Part shown: piece by piece, positions 50,186-59,587 of the stretch
Position numbering within the stretch: position 1 is the stretch's first letter
Layout of the letters: the number at the start of each line of letters is the position of its first letter
Assembly: GCF_009709675.1 (NCBI RefSeq)
Contig: NZ_WMLB01000017.1
Coordinates: 62,001 to 126,000, forward strand
From: Agromyces bracchium
Lineage (GTDB): Bacteria > Actinomycetota > Actinomycetes > Actinomycetales > Microbacteriaceae
DNA: 64,000 nucleotides
Direction: 5' to 3'
Notes under the pieces: generated by a model
The model's database searches: none
What the model was told of the DNA's origin: nothing
Seen by the model: only the letters and a program-made list of their open reading frames with translations
Program-made: the position numbers and the translations under genes

Positions 50186-50299
50186 GACGACTTCCTCGTT
50201 CCGCGGGCGACCTCCGCCCGCTCCCCCCACGCTACGTCGTCGGCCCAACGCCCGTCGCGCCGCGGGATTACGGAACCCTGACGGCCCGTCAGGCGCAGG

Positions 50300-51685
50300 T
50301 CAGGCGCCGACGAGGCGCGCGGCCAGGTACCCCTCGAGTTCGGCGAGCGGCACGCGCTCCTGGCCCATGGTGTCGCGGTTCCGCACGGTCACGGCGTCGT
50401 CGTCGAGCGAGTCGAAGTCGACCGTGATCGCGAACGGCGTGCCGATCTCGTCCTGGCGGCGGTAGCGGCGGCCGATCGCACCCGCGTCGTCGAAGTCGAC
50501 GTTCCAGTGCTTCCGGAGGTTGGCGGCGACCTCGCGCGCGAGCGGCGAGAGCTTCTCGTTGCGCGAGAGCGGCAGCACCGCGGCCTTGACCGGCGCGAGG
50601 CGCGGGTCGAGCTTCAGCACCGTGCGGGTGTCGACGCCGCCCTTGGCGTTCGGCACCTCCTCGACGTGGTACGCGTCGACGAGGAACGCCATGAGCGAGC
50701 GGGTGAGGCCCGCCGCCGGCTCGATGACGTACGGCGTCCAGCGCTCGTTCTTCTGCTGGTCGAAGAACGACAGGTCTTTCCCCGAGTGCTTCGCGTGCGT
50801 CGACAGGTCGAAGTCGGTGCGGTTCGCGACGCCCTCGAGCTCGCCCCACTCGCCGCCCGTGAAGCCGAAGCGGTACTCGATGTCGACCGTGCGCTTGGAG
50901 TAGTGGCTGAGCTTGTCCTTCGGGTGCTCGAACAGGCGCAGGTTCTCGGGGTCGATGCCGAGATCGACGTACCACTGGAACCGGGTGTCGATCCAGTACT
51001 GGTGCCACTCCTCATCGCTGCCGGGCTCGACGAAGAACTCCATCTCCATCTGCTCGAACTCGCGCGTGCGGAAGATGAAGTTCCCGGGCGTGATCTCGTT
51101 GCGGAACGATTTGCCGATCTGGCCGATGCCGAACGGCGGCTTCATGCGCGCCGCCTGCAGCACGTTGGCGAAGTTCACGAAGATGCCCTGCGCGGTCTCG
51201 GGGCGCAGGTAGTGCAGGCCCGACTCGTCGTCGACGACGCCGAGGAAGGTCTTGAGCAGGCCCGAGAAGGCGCGCGGCTCGGTCCACTGGCCGCGTGTGC
51301 CGCAGTTCGGGCAGACGATGTCGAGGAGGCCGTTCTCGGGCTCGCGGCCCTTCTTCTCCTCGTACGCCTCGACCAGATGGTCTTCCCGGAAGCGCTTGTG
51401 GCAGTGCAGGCACTCGATGAGCGGGTCGCTGAAGACCTCGACGTGGCCGGAGGCCTCCCACACCTGCTTCGGCAGGATGACGCTCGAGTCGAGGCCGACG
51501 ACGTCGTCGCGGCCCTGCACCATCGACCGCCACCACTGCCGCTTGATGTTCTCCTTCAGCTCGACGCCGAGGGGCCCGTAGTCCCACGCGGAGCGGGATC
51601 CGCCGTAGATCTCACCCGCCTGGAAGACGAAGCCCCGGTGCTGGGCGAGCGTGATGACGGAATCGAGACGGGTGGGTGCGGCCAC
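50300..51685 (-). CDS. glyS: glycyl-tRNA synthetase (alpha2 type)
   Basis: A 461-residue class II synthetase. [28 protein letters not shown] is the start of the eukaryote-like Gly[10 protein letters not shown] and CPNCGTRG form a zinc-binding insert, [25 protein letters not shown] is motif 2, and the C-terminal anticodon domain has [15 protein letters not shown] and [14 protein letters not shown] start with GGAG upstream. It charges tRNA-Gly with glycine. Confidence 0.97.
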   Translation of the reverse strand: MAAPTRLDSVITLAQHRGFVFQAGEIYGGSRSAWDYGPLGVELKENIKRQWWRSMVQGRDDVVGLDSSVILPKQVWEASGHVEVFSDPLIECLHCHKRFREDHLVEAYEEKKGREPENGLLDIVCPNCGTRGQWTEPRAFSGLLKTFLGVVDDESGLHYLRPETAQGIFVNFANVLQAARMKPPFGIGQIGKSFRNEITPGNFIFRTREFEQMEMEFFVEPGSDEEWHQYWIDTRFQWYVDLGIDPENLRLFEHPKDKLSHYSKRTVDIEYRFGFTGGEWGELEGVANRTDFDLSTHAKHSGKDLSFFDQQKNERWTPYVIEPAAGLTRSLMAFLVDAYHVEEVPNAKGGVDTRTVLKLDPRLAPVKAAVLPLSRNEKLSPLAREVAANLRKHWNVDFDDAGAIGRRYRRQDEIGTPFAITVDFDSLDDDAVTVRNRDTMGQERVPLAELEGYLAARLVGA

Positions 51686-51742
51686 GGTGGCTCCAATGGT
51701 CCAGGAAGGGAATCGGGCGAGTCGCCCGCGAAGTCGCTCTCC

Positions 51743-51748
51743 ATCCTA
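51743..51748 (-). promoter_or_regulatory. -10 element of glyS
   Basis: Read on the minus strand this is TAGGAT, 58 bases before the GTG. It is the only convincing hexamer in the glyS upstream region and implies a leader of about 50 bases with a normal ribosome-binding site. No T-box structure was recognised in it. Confidence 0.45.
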
Positions 51749-51906
51749 CGAAATGTGAAGGGCGCCGGATGCCGCGGCTTCGCGCCGCACGGGGCGTGCA
51801 CCCGGCCGCGGGCCGCGGGCCGGTGTACAACGGCTCGTGAAGCGGCCGCCCCGGGCCGCGACGGCACCCGACGAGACGACGGACGCATCGGAGGAGGGAG
51901 CGACGC

Positions 51907-52683
51907 ATGGGCCTCACCCGACGCGTGTTCCTGACCGGCGTCGCGGTCGTCGGCGTGCTCGCCGTCGGCCGCGTGATGGCCGAGCGCCAGGAGGCCGAGG
52001 AGGAGCAGGCCGCGGTCGAGGAGTTCCCGGCTCCCCAGCTCGCGCGGGTCTCGGTTCCCGCGGGTGCGCTCACCGCACTCCCGGCCGATGCCGGGCAGGT
52101 GATGGCCTGGACGGTCGACGACGGCACCGACTCGGCCGTGGTCGGCGCGTACACCGCGTTCGCGGCGGCGAACGGCATCCGCCTCACCTACTTCGTGAAC
52201 GGCGTGTACGCGTCGTGGGACGACAACGCCGACGCGATCCGGCCGCTCGTCGAGCGCGGCCAGATCCAGCTGGCGAACCACACGTGGTCGCACCCCGACC
52301 TGACCACGCTCAGCGACGCCGAGATCCAGTGGCAGCTGCAGCACAACCACGACTACCTGCAGTCGGTGTACGGCATCGACGCGCGCCCGTACTTCCGGCC
52401 GCCGTACGGCGTGCACGACGCGCGGGTGGATGCCGCGGCCGCCGCGATCGGCTACACGGTTCCCACGCTCTGGTACGGCTCGCTCGGCGACTCGGGCGCG
52501 ATCACCCAGCAGCAGATCGTCGACCTCGCCGCGGAGTGGTTCGGCTCCGGGCGCATCATCATCGGCCACCTCAACCAGGACCCGGTCGTCGGCGTCCTCC
52601 CCCGCCTCAAGGAGATCCTCGACGAGCGCGGGTTGCAGACGGTCACGCTGAACGACGTCTTCACGTCGGAACAGCACCCGTAG
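51907..52683 (+). CDS. polysaccharide deacetylase (NodB/CE4) family protein
   Basis: A 258-residue protein with an N-terminal signal/anchor (TRRVFLTGVAVVGVLAVG, with a twin arginine). The CE4 motifs are TVDDGTDS (motif 1, both Asp kept), NHTWSHPDL (motif 2, both metal His) and FRPPYGVHD (motif 3). The last motif reads IIIGHLNQDP instead of the usual LxH with catalytic Asp partner. It likely deacetylates cell-wall peptidoglycan or another N-acetylated glycan outside the membrane. GGAGGAGGGAG precedes the ATG. Confidence 0.88.
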   Translation: MGLTRRVFLTGVAVVGVLAVGRVMAERQEAEEEQAAVEEFPAPQLARVSVPAGALTALPADAGQVMAWTVDDGTDSAVVGAYTAFAAANGIRLTYFVNGVYASWDDNADAIRPLVERGQIQLANHTWSHPDLTTLSDAEIQWQLQHNHDYLQSVYGIDARPYFRPPYGVHDARVDAAAAAIGYTVPTLWYGSLGDSGAITQQQIVDLAAEWFGSGRIIIGHLNQDPVVGVLPRLKEILDERGLQTVTLNDVFTSEQHP

Positions 52684-52700
52684 GTCCGTAGGCTGGGCGG

Positions 52701-53105
52701 ATGCCGCTGCCCGACCTGCACGTCGCCGCCATCGCGCTCGTGCGCGATCGTCGCGTGCTCATGGTGACGGCGCGCGGCCGCGACGTGCACTACATGCCGG
52801 GCGGCAAGCTCGACGCGGGCGAGACGCCCGCCGAGGCGGCAGCGCGCGAGGCGCTGGAGGAGGTCGGGCTCGTGCTCGACCCGGCGCGCCTCGTCGAGGC
52901 GTTCACCGTGCGCGAGCTGGCGCACGGGCAGGGCGAGGGCCGTCACGTGCGCATGCACGTCTTCCTCGCCGAGACGGATGCCGCGCCCGTGCCCTCGGGC
53001 GAGGTCGGCGCGGTGCACTGGGTGGGCACCGCCGACGCCGACCGCTGTCCGCCGGCGGGCATCGAGGTGCTGCGGCGGCTCGCGGCATCCGGCCTCATCG
53101 ACTGA
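52701..53105 (+). CDS. NUDIX hydrolase
   Basis: A 134-residue protein. The NUDIX box is GGKLDAGETPAEAAAREALEEVGL, split by variable residues but matching GX5EX7REUXEEXGU. It starts PDLHVAAIALVRDRRVLMVTA and ends with IEVLRRLAASGLID. It probably clears oxidised or signalling nucleotides. TAGGCT lies six bases before the ATG and only 3 bp after the deacetylase stop, so it has its own leaderless promoter. Confidence 0.92.
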   Translation: MPLPDLHVAAIALVRDRRVLMVTARGRDVHYMPGGKLDAGETPAEAAAREALEEVGLVLDPARLVEAFTVRELAHGQGEGRHVRMHVFLAETDAAPVPSGEVGAVHWVGTADADRCPPAGIEVLRRLAASGLID

Positions 53106-53179
53106 CGGCCCGCCGCGGGCGAGCCGGCGCGACGCCGCATCCGGCATGATCGAACCGGGGCCGGCGGGAGGGGGTGCGG

Positions 53180-54700
53180 ATGTCGCGGACGCGCGAGTTC
53201 CGTCGCGGGGACGCGGTGACCGTCATCACCGAGTCGGGCGCCGGACGCCCGACGTACGTGCTCGTGCATGGCATCGGCATGGGCCACCGCTACTGGTCCG
53301 ACCTCGCCGACGCGCTCGCGCTCGAGGGCCGGGTGCTCGCGCTCGACCTGCCCGGCTTCGGCGACGCCCCCGAACCCCGCGAGACGCAGACGATCTCCGA
53401 GACCGGCGCGTACCTGGCTGCGCTGCTCGAGGCCGAGTGCGGCGGCGAGCCGGCCGTGCTCGTCGGGCACTCGATGGGTACGCAGGTCGTGGCCGAGGCC
53501 GCCGCACAGCGGCCCGACCTCGTGGCATCCGTCGTGCTCATCGCGCCGACCGTGAACCCGCGCGAACGTTCGGCGTTCATGCAGGGGGTGCGCCTGCTCG
53601 AGGATCCGTCGCTCACCCGCCCGAAGGTCGTGGCGCTCGGCGTCCGCTCGTACCTGCAGGCCGGCCCGCGCTGGTACTTCCGGCAGCTCCGGCGCATGCT
53701 CGACCACCGCATCGAACTCGTGCTGCCGGATGTCGCGGCCCCGACGCTCGTGGTCCGCGGCGAGCACGACCGCCTCGCGCCGCGCGCGTGGGCCGAGCAG
53801 GTCGCGCGCATGGTGCCGCACGGGCGCTACGTCGAGGTCGCCGACCGCGGCCACGAGACCATGGTCACCGCGGGCGAGCGCGTCGCCGACCTCGTCGAGC
53901 GCCACGCGCGCGGCGAGCACGTCGGGCACGAGGTCGAGCGCGTCTCGGAGCCGCAGGAGCTCTCGGCGATCGCACGCGGCTGGTGGTGGGCGCGCGACTA
54001 CGTGTACGCCGGCATCCGCCAGCTCGCCATCGTGGTTCAGGGCTGGAACCCGCCCGCGCGGTGGCGGCGGGGACGCGAGGACCTCCCCGAGGTGCTGCTC
54101 CTGCCCGGCATCTACGAGCACTGGTCGTTCCTCCGGCCGCTCGGCGACGCGCTGAACGGCGCCGGCTACCGCGTGCGCGTCGTGCACGGCATGGGCACCA
54201 ACCGGCGCGGCATCGCCGAGACCGCGAAGCGGCTGGGCCGCGCGATCGAACGCCGCCCGGCGCCCGATTCCGGCCGCGTGATCGTCGCGCACAGCAAGGG
54301 CGGCCTGGTCGCCAAGCAGCTGCTGGTCTCCGAAGCGGATGCCTCGGCCGGCGAGCCGCACGGCGTCGTCGGCCTCGTCGCCGTCGCGACCCCGTTCGCG
54401 GGGTCGCGCATGGCGCGGCTCATCCTCGACCCGAGCGTGCGCGCGCTGCTCCCGAGCGACGAGACCATCGTGCTGCTCGGGCGCGCGGCATCCGTCAACG
54501 CCCGTATCGTCTCGGTCTTCGGGCGGTTCGACCCGCACATCCCCGACGGGAGCCTGCTCGAGGGCGCGACGAACATCCGCGTGCCGGTCAGCGGGCACTT
54601 CCGGATCCTCGGCGCCGTCGAGACGCACCGCGCGGTGCTCGAGGGCGTCGCGCGCCTCGACGGCCGGAGTCCGACCGATCAGGCGGGCGCGCCGGGCTGA
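53180..54700 (+). CDS. tandem double alpha/beta-hydrolase protein
   Basis: A 506-residue protein in which two alpha/beta-hydrolase domains are fused. Domain 1 (about 15-245) has the oxyanion HGIGMGHRYW, nucleophile elbow VLVGHSMGTQVV, acid VVRGEHDRLAPRAW and His in VADRGHETM. After a 45-residue linker, domain 2 (about 290-495) has LLLPGIYEHWSFL, a second elbow VIVAHSKGGLVAKQLL, ATPFAGSRMARLI and a final VSGHFRILGAVETHRA. Start at 53180 is set by GGAGG eight bases upstream; a GTG six bases earlier is possible. Its 3' end overlaps the convergent oxidase gene by 22 bp. Substrates unknown. Confidence 0.85.
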   Translation: MSRTREFRRGDAVTVITESGAGRPTYVLVHGIGMGHRYWSDLADALALEGRVLALDLPGFGDAPEPRETQTISETGAYLAALLEAECGGEPAVLVGHSMGTQVVAEAAAQRPDLVASVVLIAPTVNPRERSAFMQGVRLLEDPSLTRPKVVALGVRSYLQAGPRWYFRQLRRMLDHRIELVLPDVAAPTLVVRGEHDRLAPRAWAEQVARMVPHGRYVEVADRGHETMVTAGERVADLVERHARGEHVGHEVERVSEPQELSAIARGWWWARDYVYAGIRQLAIVVQGWNPPARWRRGREDLPEVLLLPGIYEHWSFLRPLGDALNGAGYRVRVVHGMGTNRRGIAETAKRLGRAIERRPAPDSGRVIVAHSKGGLVAKQLLVSEADASAGEPHGVVGLVAVATPFAGSRMARLILDPSVRALLPSDETIVLLGRAASVNARIVSVFGRFDPHIPDGSLLEGATNIRVPVSGHFRILGAVETHRAVLEGVARLDGRSPTDQAGAPG

Positions 54701-56793
54701 CCCGGTTGCACGGGTCCGACCCGGTACGGGCGCATCATCTCGTTGTCCTCGTGCTCGACGATGTGGCAGTGCCAGACGAACTGGCCGGGGTTCGCGAACG
54801 TGGCGCGCACGCGCGTGATCTCGCCGGGGTAGGCGATCACCGTGTCCTTGAACCCGGTCTCCCACGGCTCGGGCGACCGCGGATCGCCGATCGGCTGCAC
54901 GGGCTGGGCGACCCCGCCGTCCACGTCGATCTGCAGGCTCTGCCGGTTCACCACCTCGAACACGACCTCGTGCACGTGCATCGGGTGCGCGTCGCCGGTC
55001 GTGTTGACGAACTCCCAGACCTCGGTCGCCCCGACCGCGGGGTTCTCGGTGACGTCCTCCTCCCACATGCGCTCGATCCAGACACCCGACTGGATGTCGC
55101 CGAGCAGGGCCTCGACGGGCCCCTCGTAGACGTCGCCCTCGTCGTTGAAGCCCTCCGCCATCTTCTCGATGAGCGCGAGCGGGCGCACGACTGACTCGGC
55201 CGGCAGCGGCGTGATCGGCGGAAGCACCAGGTACTGCGGCGGGGTTGTCGGGTCGGCTCCCACGGCCGGTCCGACGACGAACCGCATGACCTGACCGGTC
55301 GAGGCGGGATCGGCCGCGGGGAAGTCGACGTCCGGCACGCCGCCGCCGAACGGCTCGTCGGGGCCGACGTTGCCCAGCACGTACGCGCCGACGGGAACGT
55401 TCGTGAAGTCGACGATCACGTCCGCGCGCTCGGCGAGGCCCAGCAGCATCCGGTTGCCGTGGTCGGCCGTGATGTTCACGGGAGCGGCGAGGAAGCCGCC
55501 CTCGTTGCCGATCTGCCAGACCTCGACCCCGGGGATGTTCGAGTAGTCGAGGATCAGGAACCGGGACTGGCATCCGTTCAGGAGCCGGAGTCGGTACCGG
55601 CGCTGCTGCACGTCGAGGAACGGCCAGGTGTTGCCGTTCACCATGATCATGTTGCCGAAGAACTCGGGCTGCCAGATCGGCGAGAACTCGCCGTCGGGGA
55701 TGTAGGGGCCGACGATGTCGTCGAAGAACTCGCGCGTGTCGGGGTAGAAGAGCGACCCGTCGACGTCGAACGAACGATCCTGCAGGGCGATCGGGATCTC
55801 GAAGTAGGTCTTGTTCGGCGGGAACTTGTCGCCCTCGTTCGGGGCGGGCGAGGGCAGGACTGCCGTGGCTCCGCTGCGCGAGTCGAGCACGGCCTTCTCG
55901 CCGTCGGGACCGCCGCGGACGATGAAGAACCCGGCCGGCCCCGCGTAGACGTTGAGGCGCGTCATCCCGAGCGTGTGGTCGTGGTACCAGAGCGTCGATT
56001 CGCGCTGGTCGTTCGGGTACTCGAAGACGGCGTTGCCAGGGCTCCAGCTCACGCCGAACGCGGCGGCGGCCTTGCCGGCGAAGAACTCGTACCAGGTGCC
56101 GTGCGTCGCGTACTCGCCGGGGATGTCGTTCGCGTCGGGCAGGAACCACGCCTCCGCGTAGCCGTCGCTCTCGTCGCCGACGCCGACCGCGCCGTGCAGG
56201 TGGGTGACAAGCGGGACGGGCCCGGTGTAGGCACCCGGCGTCTCGCCCGTGAACGTCGGCCGGGTGTCGCGACCGGCCTCCCCGCCCGGCGGATTCGCCC
56301 AGTGCAGCGTCGGGTCGACGGGCAGGAGGTGGGGCAGGGCGTCGCCTGCGCCGTCGACGAGGTCGTTGATCCACTTGACCCGGACCGGGCGGCCCCACTT
56401 CGACTCGATCGTGAGCGACGGGGCGTTGTGCAGGAGCAGGCCCTTCTTGCTCGCCGACGTGATCGCGCCGTACCCCCACACGGTCGTCATCGGCAGGCCC
56501 GCCGGCAGGATCTGCTGCGGGAACTGCCGCACCGAGATCTCGTAGTAGTCGGCGGGCTTGCCGCCCTTGCGGTTGATCGTGCCGGCCTTCGGCATCACGG
56601 GCGGCACGAGCAGCGGGGTGACGAACTTCGGTACGTCGCCTGGCGGCAGCGTGCCGCCCGGGATCTGCGCGAGCGCGACGCGTTCGCCGCCCGGCAGCAT
56701 CAGGTAGAGCATGAATCCGGCGCCGGCCGCGCCCGCGGCGGCGATGAACGTGCGTCGGCTGATGGGTCGCCCGGCGGGCGTCGCCTCTGACAT
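54679..56793 (-). CDS. multicopper oxidase, Tat-exported (CotA/bilirubin-oxidase-like)
   Basis: A 704-residue protein. It has a twin-arginine signal (ISRRTFIAAAGAAGAGFMLYL). The four copper-binding motifs are THLHGAVG, LWYHDHTLGMTRLN, HPMHVHEVVFEV and VWHCHIVEHEDNEMM; the last has Met as axial ligand of the type-1 copper. The cupredoxin arrangement and LHW, IPIALQDRSFD and NGNTWPFLDV segments fit the spore-coat CotA/bilirubin oxidase group. It probably oxidises phenolics, bilins or metal ions outside the cell. It follows an SDR gene by 161 bp. Confidence 0.93.
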   Translation of the reverse strand: MSEATPAGRPISRRTFIAAAGAAGAGFMLYLMLPGGERVALAQIPGGTLPPGDVPKFVTPLLVPPVMPKAGTINRKGGKPADYYEISVRQFPQQILPAGLPMTTVWGYGAITSASKKGLLLHNAPSLTIESKWGRPVRVKWINDLVDGAGDALPHLLPVDPTLHWANPPGGEAGRDTRPTFTGETPGAYTGPVPLVTHLHGAVGVGDESDGYAEAWFLPDANDIPGEYATHGTWYEFFAGKAAAAFGVSWSPGNAVFEYPNDQRESTLWYHDHTLGMTRLNVYAGPAGFFIVRGGPDGEKAVLDSRSGATAVLPSPAPNEGDKFPPNKTYFEIPIALQDRSFDVDGSLFYPDTREFFDDIVGPYIPDGEFSPIWQPEFFGNMIMVNGNTWPFLDVQQRRYRLRLLNGCQSRFLILDYSNIPGVEVWQIGNEGGFLAAPVNITADHGNRMLLGLAERADVIVDFTNVPVGAYVLGNVGPDEPFGGGVPDVDFPAADPASTGQVMRFVVGPAVGADPTTPPQYLVLPPITPLPAESVVRPLALIEKMAEGFNDEGDVYEGPVEALLGDIQSGVWIERMWEEDVTENPAVGATEVWEFVNTTGDAHPMHVHEVVFEVVNRQSLQIDVDGGVAQPVQPIGDPRSPEPWETGFKDTVIAYPGEITRVRATFANPGQFVWHCHIVEHEDNEMMRPYRVGPVQPGQPGAPA

Positions 56794-56954
56794 CCTGCAT
56801 TCCCCTTGGTTTCGAGCCGGAGCGGGGGCGCAGGGCGGCGACGGCGTGTGGAGTCGAGTCGTCCTCAGTTCTATCGGTGCACGAGGCGCAGCGTCGGGAC
56901 TCAGGTCCCGTCGGTGGAGAGACGGTCGATCGAAGGCCTGAGACGACCGCCCGT

Positions 56955-57920
56955 CTACGCGACCGCGCCACTCCGTTCCGCCGCGGCCGGGAACCGCCCC
57001 TCGATCCAGGCGAAGAGCTCCTCCTGCCGGCCGAGGTCGAAGGTCGGCTCGGCGGCGAGGGTGGCCCGCCCGATCTCGACGTAGCCGCCGTGCAGGCCCT
57101 CGTGCCGGTCGCCGAGGAGCAGCTCGATCGCGTGGCGCGCGGTCGTGCGCGGCGTGGTCGCCTTCGGCAGGATCGCCATGACCGGCATGACGTGCTCCCA
57201 GCCCCAGAACGCGAAGTCGGGCAGCGTCCGCGTCAGCCCGGTGCCGGGCACGAGACCGGGGTCGTAGGTGTTCAGGCGATGACCGGATGCCGCGGCGCGG
57301 CGCGCCCACGCGTGCGCGAGCGTGACGAGCGCGAGCTTGCTGTCGGAGTAGGCGCGTCCGCCGGCCTGCCGGGTCGCGCCCGCCTCGGTTCGATCGACCG
57401 CGGCGAGCTCTGCGGGCGGCGCATACCGCGGGGAGGGCAGCAACCCGAATGACTGCAGGCGACCGCGGTGGGTGCTGGACCCCATGAGCAGCAGGTGCGA
57501 CGAGGGGGCGAGCAGCGGCAGCAGGCCGCGCACGAGCGCGTGCTGGGCGACGACGTTGACCGCGAAGGTCTGCTCGACGCCCTGCACGCTCGTGCCGCGG
57601 CGATCGCCGAACTGGGCGCCGGCGTTGAGCATGATGGCGCTCGGCGCGGCGAGCTCGCCGAGCTCGATCAGCTCGCGGAGCTCGTCGATCGCGGCATCCA
57701 CGCTGCGCAGGTCGGCGAGGTCGAGCGGGATGCCCGTCGCGACGACGCCGGCGTCGTGGGCTCGGCGCACCGCGCGCTCGAGCGCGAACGGATCGCGGGC
57801 GAGCAGCACCAGGTTCGGTCGGGAGGGATGTTCGAGCAGTCGATCGAGCATCGACGCCCCGATGCCCCGCGTGGGGCCGGTCAGGACGACCGTCGGCGAG
57901 GTGATGTCATCATCTGTCAT
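56955..57920 (-). CDS. short-chain dehydrogenase/reductase (retinol-dehydrogenase-like)
   Basis: A 321-residue SDR. The cofactor motif is VVLTGPTRGIGASML near the N-terminus, NAGA is present (MLNAGAQFGD), and the catalytic YxxxK is AYSDSKLALV preceded by SSTHRGR carrying Ser. The longer C-terminus and GLVPGTGLTR are typical of the RDH11-like SDRs. It is divergent from a TetR gene across a region of repeated TGTCAT/ATGACA motifs, so it is the likely target of that regulator. Confidence 0.9.
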   Translation of the reverse strand: MTDDDITSPTVVLTGPTRGIGASMLDRLLEHPSRPNLVLLARDPFALERAVRRAHDAGVVATGIPLDLADLRSVDAAIDELRELIELGELAAPSAIMLNAGAQFGDRRGTSVQGVEQTFAVNVVAQHALVRGLLPLLAPSSHLLLMGSSTHRGRLQSFGLLPSPRYAPPAELAAVDRTEAGATRQAGGRAYSDSKLALVTLAHAWARRAAASGHRLNTYDPGLVPGTGLTRTLPDFAFWGWEHVMPVMAILPKATTPRTTARHAIELLLGDRHEGLHGGYVEIGRATLAAEPTFDLGRQEELFAWIEGRFPAAAERSGAVA

Positions 57921-57952
57921 AGACTCATCATGACCGATGTCAGATCATGACA
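57905..57952. promoter_or_regulatory. probable TetR operator between SDR and TetR genes
   Basis: GTCAT is repeated at 57905-57909 and 57916-57920, and ATCATGAC occurs at 57927-57934 and 57944-57951, so TGTCAT at 57915 and ATGACA ending at 57952 face each other as an inverted pair. The cluster overlaps the start codon of the SDR gene, consistent with autorepression and repression of the SDR. Confidence 0.5.
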
Positions 57953-57975
57953 CAAGGGTTGGCTACGATGTCCGC

Positions 57976-58557
57976 ATGCCCCGCTGGCCCGCCGACTCGC
58001 GCGAACGTCTCGCGACCGCCGCCCTCGACCTGTTCTCCGAGCACGGGTACGGCGCCGTGACCATCGACCAGATCGCCGACCGCGCCGGAGTGACCGCACG
58101 CACGTTCTTCCGCCAATTCCAGGACAAGGAGGAGGTGCTCTTCGCCGACGACGACCTGCTCCTGCCGATCCTGCTCGAGACGATCGCCGAGCCGAGGGGC
58201 CCGATCGAGGCCGGCACGCTCATGGAGCAGGCGCTCGTCGCCCTCGCCGATCGGATGCAGCCGGCGCACGAGGCCCTGCGCCAGCGTCAGGCCGTCATCG
58301 ACACCGACGTCGCGCTCTCGGGGCGCGAACTCGCCAAGCAGGCGCGATGGGAGGGCGCCATCGCGACGGCGCTGGCGGAGCGCGGGTTCCGGGCGGATGA
58401 CGCGAGCCTCCTCGCAGCGATCGGATTCGCGCTGTTCCGGCGCGAGCTCCACGCCTGGCTCGCCGATGCCTCACCGGATGCCGCACCCCTCGCCGACCGC
58501 ATCCGCGCGGCCCTGCCGTCACTGCGCACCATCCTCGACGCCACGACCGCGAGCTGA
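57976..58557 (+). CDS. TetR family regulator
   Basis: A 193-residue regulator. The helix-turn-helix is RERLATAALDLFSEHGYGAV, then TIDQIADRAGVTARTFFRQFQDKEEVLF. The rest is a helical ligand domain. The start at 57976 is preferred to 57937 because TACGAT (57964-57969) lies exactly six bases upstream, in line with other leaderless genes here. Divergent from the SDR gene it likely controls. Confidence 0.88.
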   Translation: MPRWPADSRERLATAALDLFSEHGYGAVTIDQIADRAGVTARTFFRQFQDKEEVLFADDDLLLPILLETIAEPRGPIEAGTLMEQALVALADRMQPAHEALRQRQAVIDTDVALSGRELAKQARWEGAIATALAERGFRADDASLLAAIGFALFRRELHAWLADASPDAAPLADRIRAALPSLRTILDATTAS

Positions 58558-58584
58558 CGCCGCGCCCGCTGGGCACGACAGGGC

Positions 58585-59493
58585 TCAGTGCACGTACTCG
58601 AGCAGGTCGGCCCCGACGCGCCGCATGCCGTCGAGCACCGCGAGGCGCGACGCGAGCTGCGTGTCGGCGAAGTACATCGAGACCGCGTAGGCGACGCCGG
58701 CGCGCGGGCCGCGCAGCACGCCGACCTCGCTGCGCACGCCGCCGTCGGTGCCGGTCTTGTTCATGAGGAGCAGACCGTGGTCGGGCGTGCGGTGGGCGAG
58801 CGGGTCGAGACCGAAGGCCGACGCGACCATCGAGAGGTCGGCGTTCAGCGAGAGCCAGCCGACGACGCGCTGCGAGACCTCGGGACTCACGATCTCGCCG
58901 CGAGCGAGCGAGGCGAAGAGCCAGGTGAGCTCCTTGGCCGAGCCGATCGACAGCTGCGGCGCGTCGTCGGGCCCGCGGTGGTCGCGCACGAGGTCGAGCA
59001 GCGCCGTGCGCGTGAGCCCCAGTGCCTCGGTGCGGGAGCGCACCGACTCGAGTCCGATGTGCCGGATGAGGACGTTCGTGGCGAGGTTGTCGCTCGTCGC
59101 GCCGACCATCGCCGCGAGGTCGGACATCGGCAGCGAGGGCGTCTGGAGGTGCTGCCAGATGCCCGAGTCGCCGACCGCGTCGCGGGGCGCCCGGTCGAGC
59201 ACCGTGAACGCCTCGGGACTCGCGTGCCCGAGCCGCGAGGCGACCTCGACGAGCAGCAGCACCTTGCCGATCGAGGCCGTCGGCATCACCACGTGGTCGT
59301 CGACCGAGAACAGCACGCGACCCGTCGCCAGGTCGGTCGCACGCGCCGACACCTGGACGCCGCCGAGGGCCAGCTCGCCCAGGGAGTCGAAGCCACGCGA
59401 GAAATCCTCGACATGTTCGTCGGTGCGGTGGCGGCTTCGTCGGAAGGATGCGTGCCGAGCACGGCGCTCGGAACCCTGGGACGAGGTCACCAC
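58585..59493 (-). CDS. serine hydrolase, class A beta-lactamase fold
   Basis: About 302 residues, with an uncertain start (GTG at 59493 or 59490; no better codon lies before the domain). The catalytic SxxK is PTASIGKVLLLVEV, SDN is GATSDNLATNVL and the third motif is NKTGTDGGVRSEVG. The omega loop (LVRDHRGPDDAPQLSIGSAKE) lacks the ExxLN motif with the deacylating Glu, so true beta-lactamase activity is doubtful; PBP-like esterase or peptidase is more likely. There is no clear signal peptide, so it may be cytoplasmic. Confidence 0.78.
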   Translation of the reverse strand: MVTSSQGSERRARHASFRRSRHRTDEHVEDFSRGFDSLGELALGGVQVSARATDLATGRVLFSVDDHVVMPTASIGKVLLLVEVASRLGHASPEAFTVLDRAPRDAVGDSGIWQHLQTPSLPMSDLAAMVGATSDNLATNVLIRHIGLESVRSRTEALGLTRTALLDLVRDHRGPDDAPQLSIGSAKELTWLFASLARGEIVSPEVSQRVVGWLSLNADLSMVASAFGLDPLAHRTPDHGLLLMNKTGTDGGVRSEVGVLRGPRAGVAYAVSMYFADTQLASRLAVLDGMRRVGADLLEYVH

Positions 59494-59587
59494 GACAGGA
59501 ACAGCGGCTTTCGTTCGGGTCTCGCGCTCCCCCACCGCGGCATCGCGGTGCGCTCGACGGGATCGGACGGGGGTCTGGGGTGAGGTG

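Noticed and set aside
51686-51906. T-box riboswitch upstream of glyS
   Set aside because: The leader is only about 55 bases long and has no specifier loop, antiterminator bulge or terminator hairpin.
52943-56971. A 1342-codon minus-strand frame covering the NUDIX, hydrolase and oxidase genes
   Set aside because: It crosses the multicopper oxidase in the wrong frame and gives compositionally biased protein; the real genes have family motifs in their own frames.
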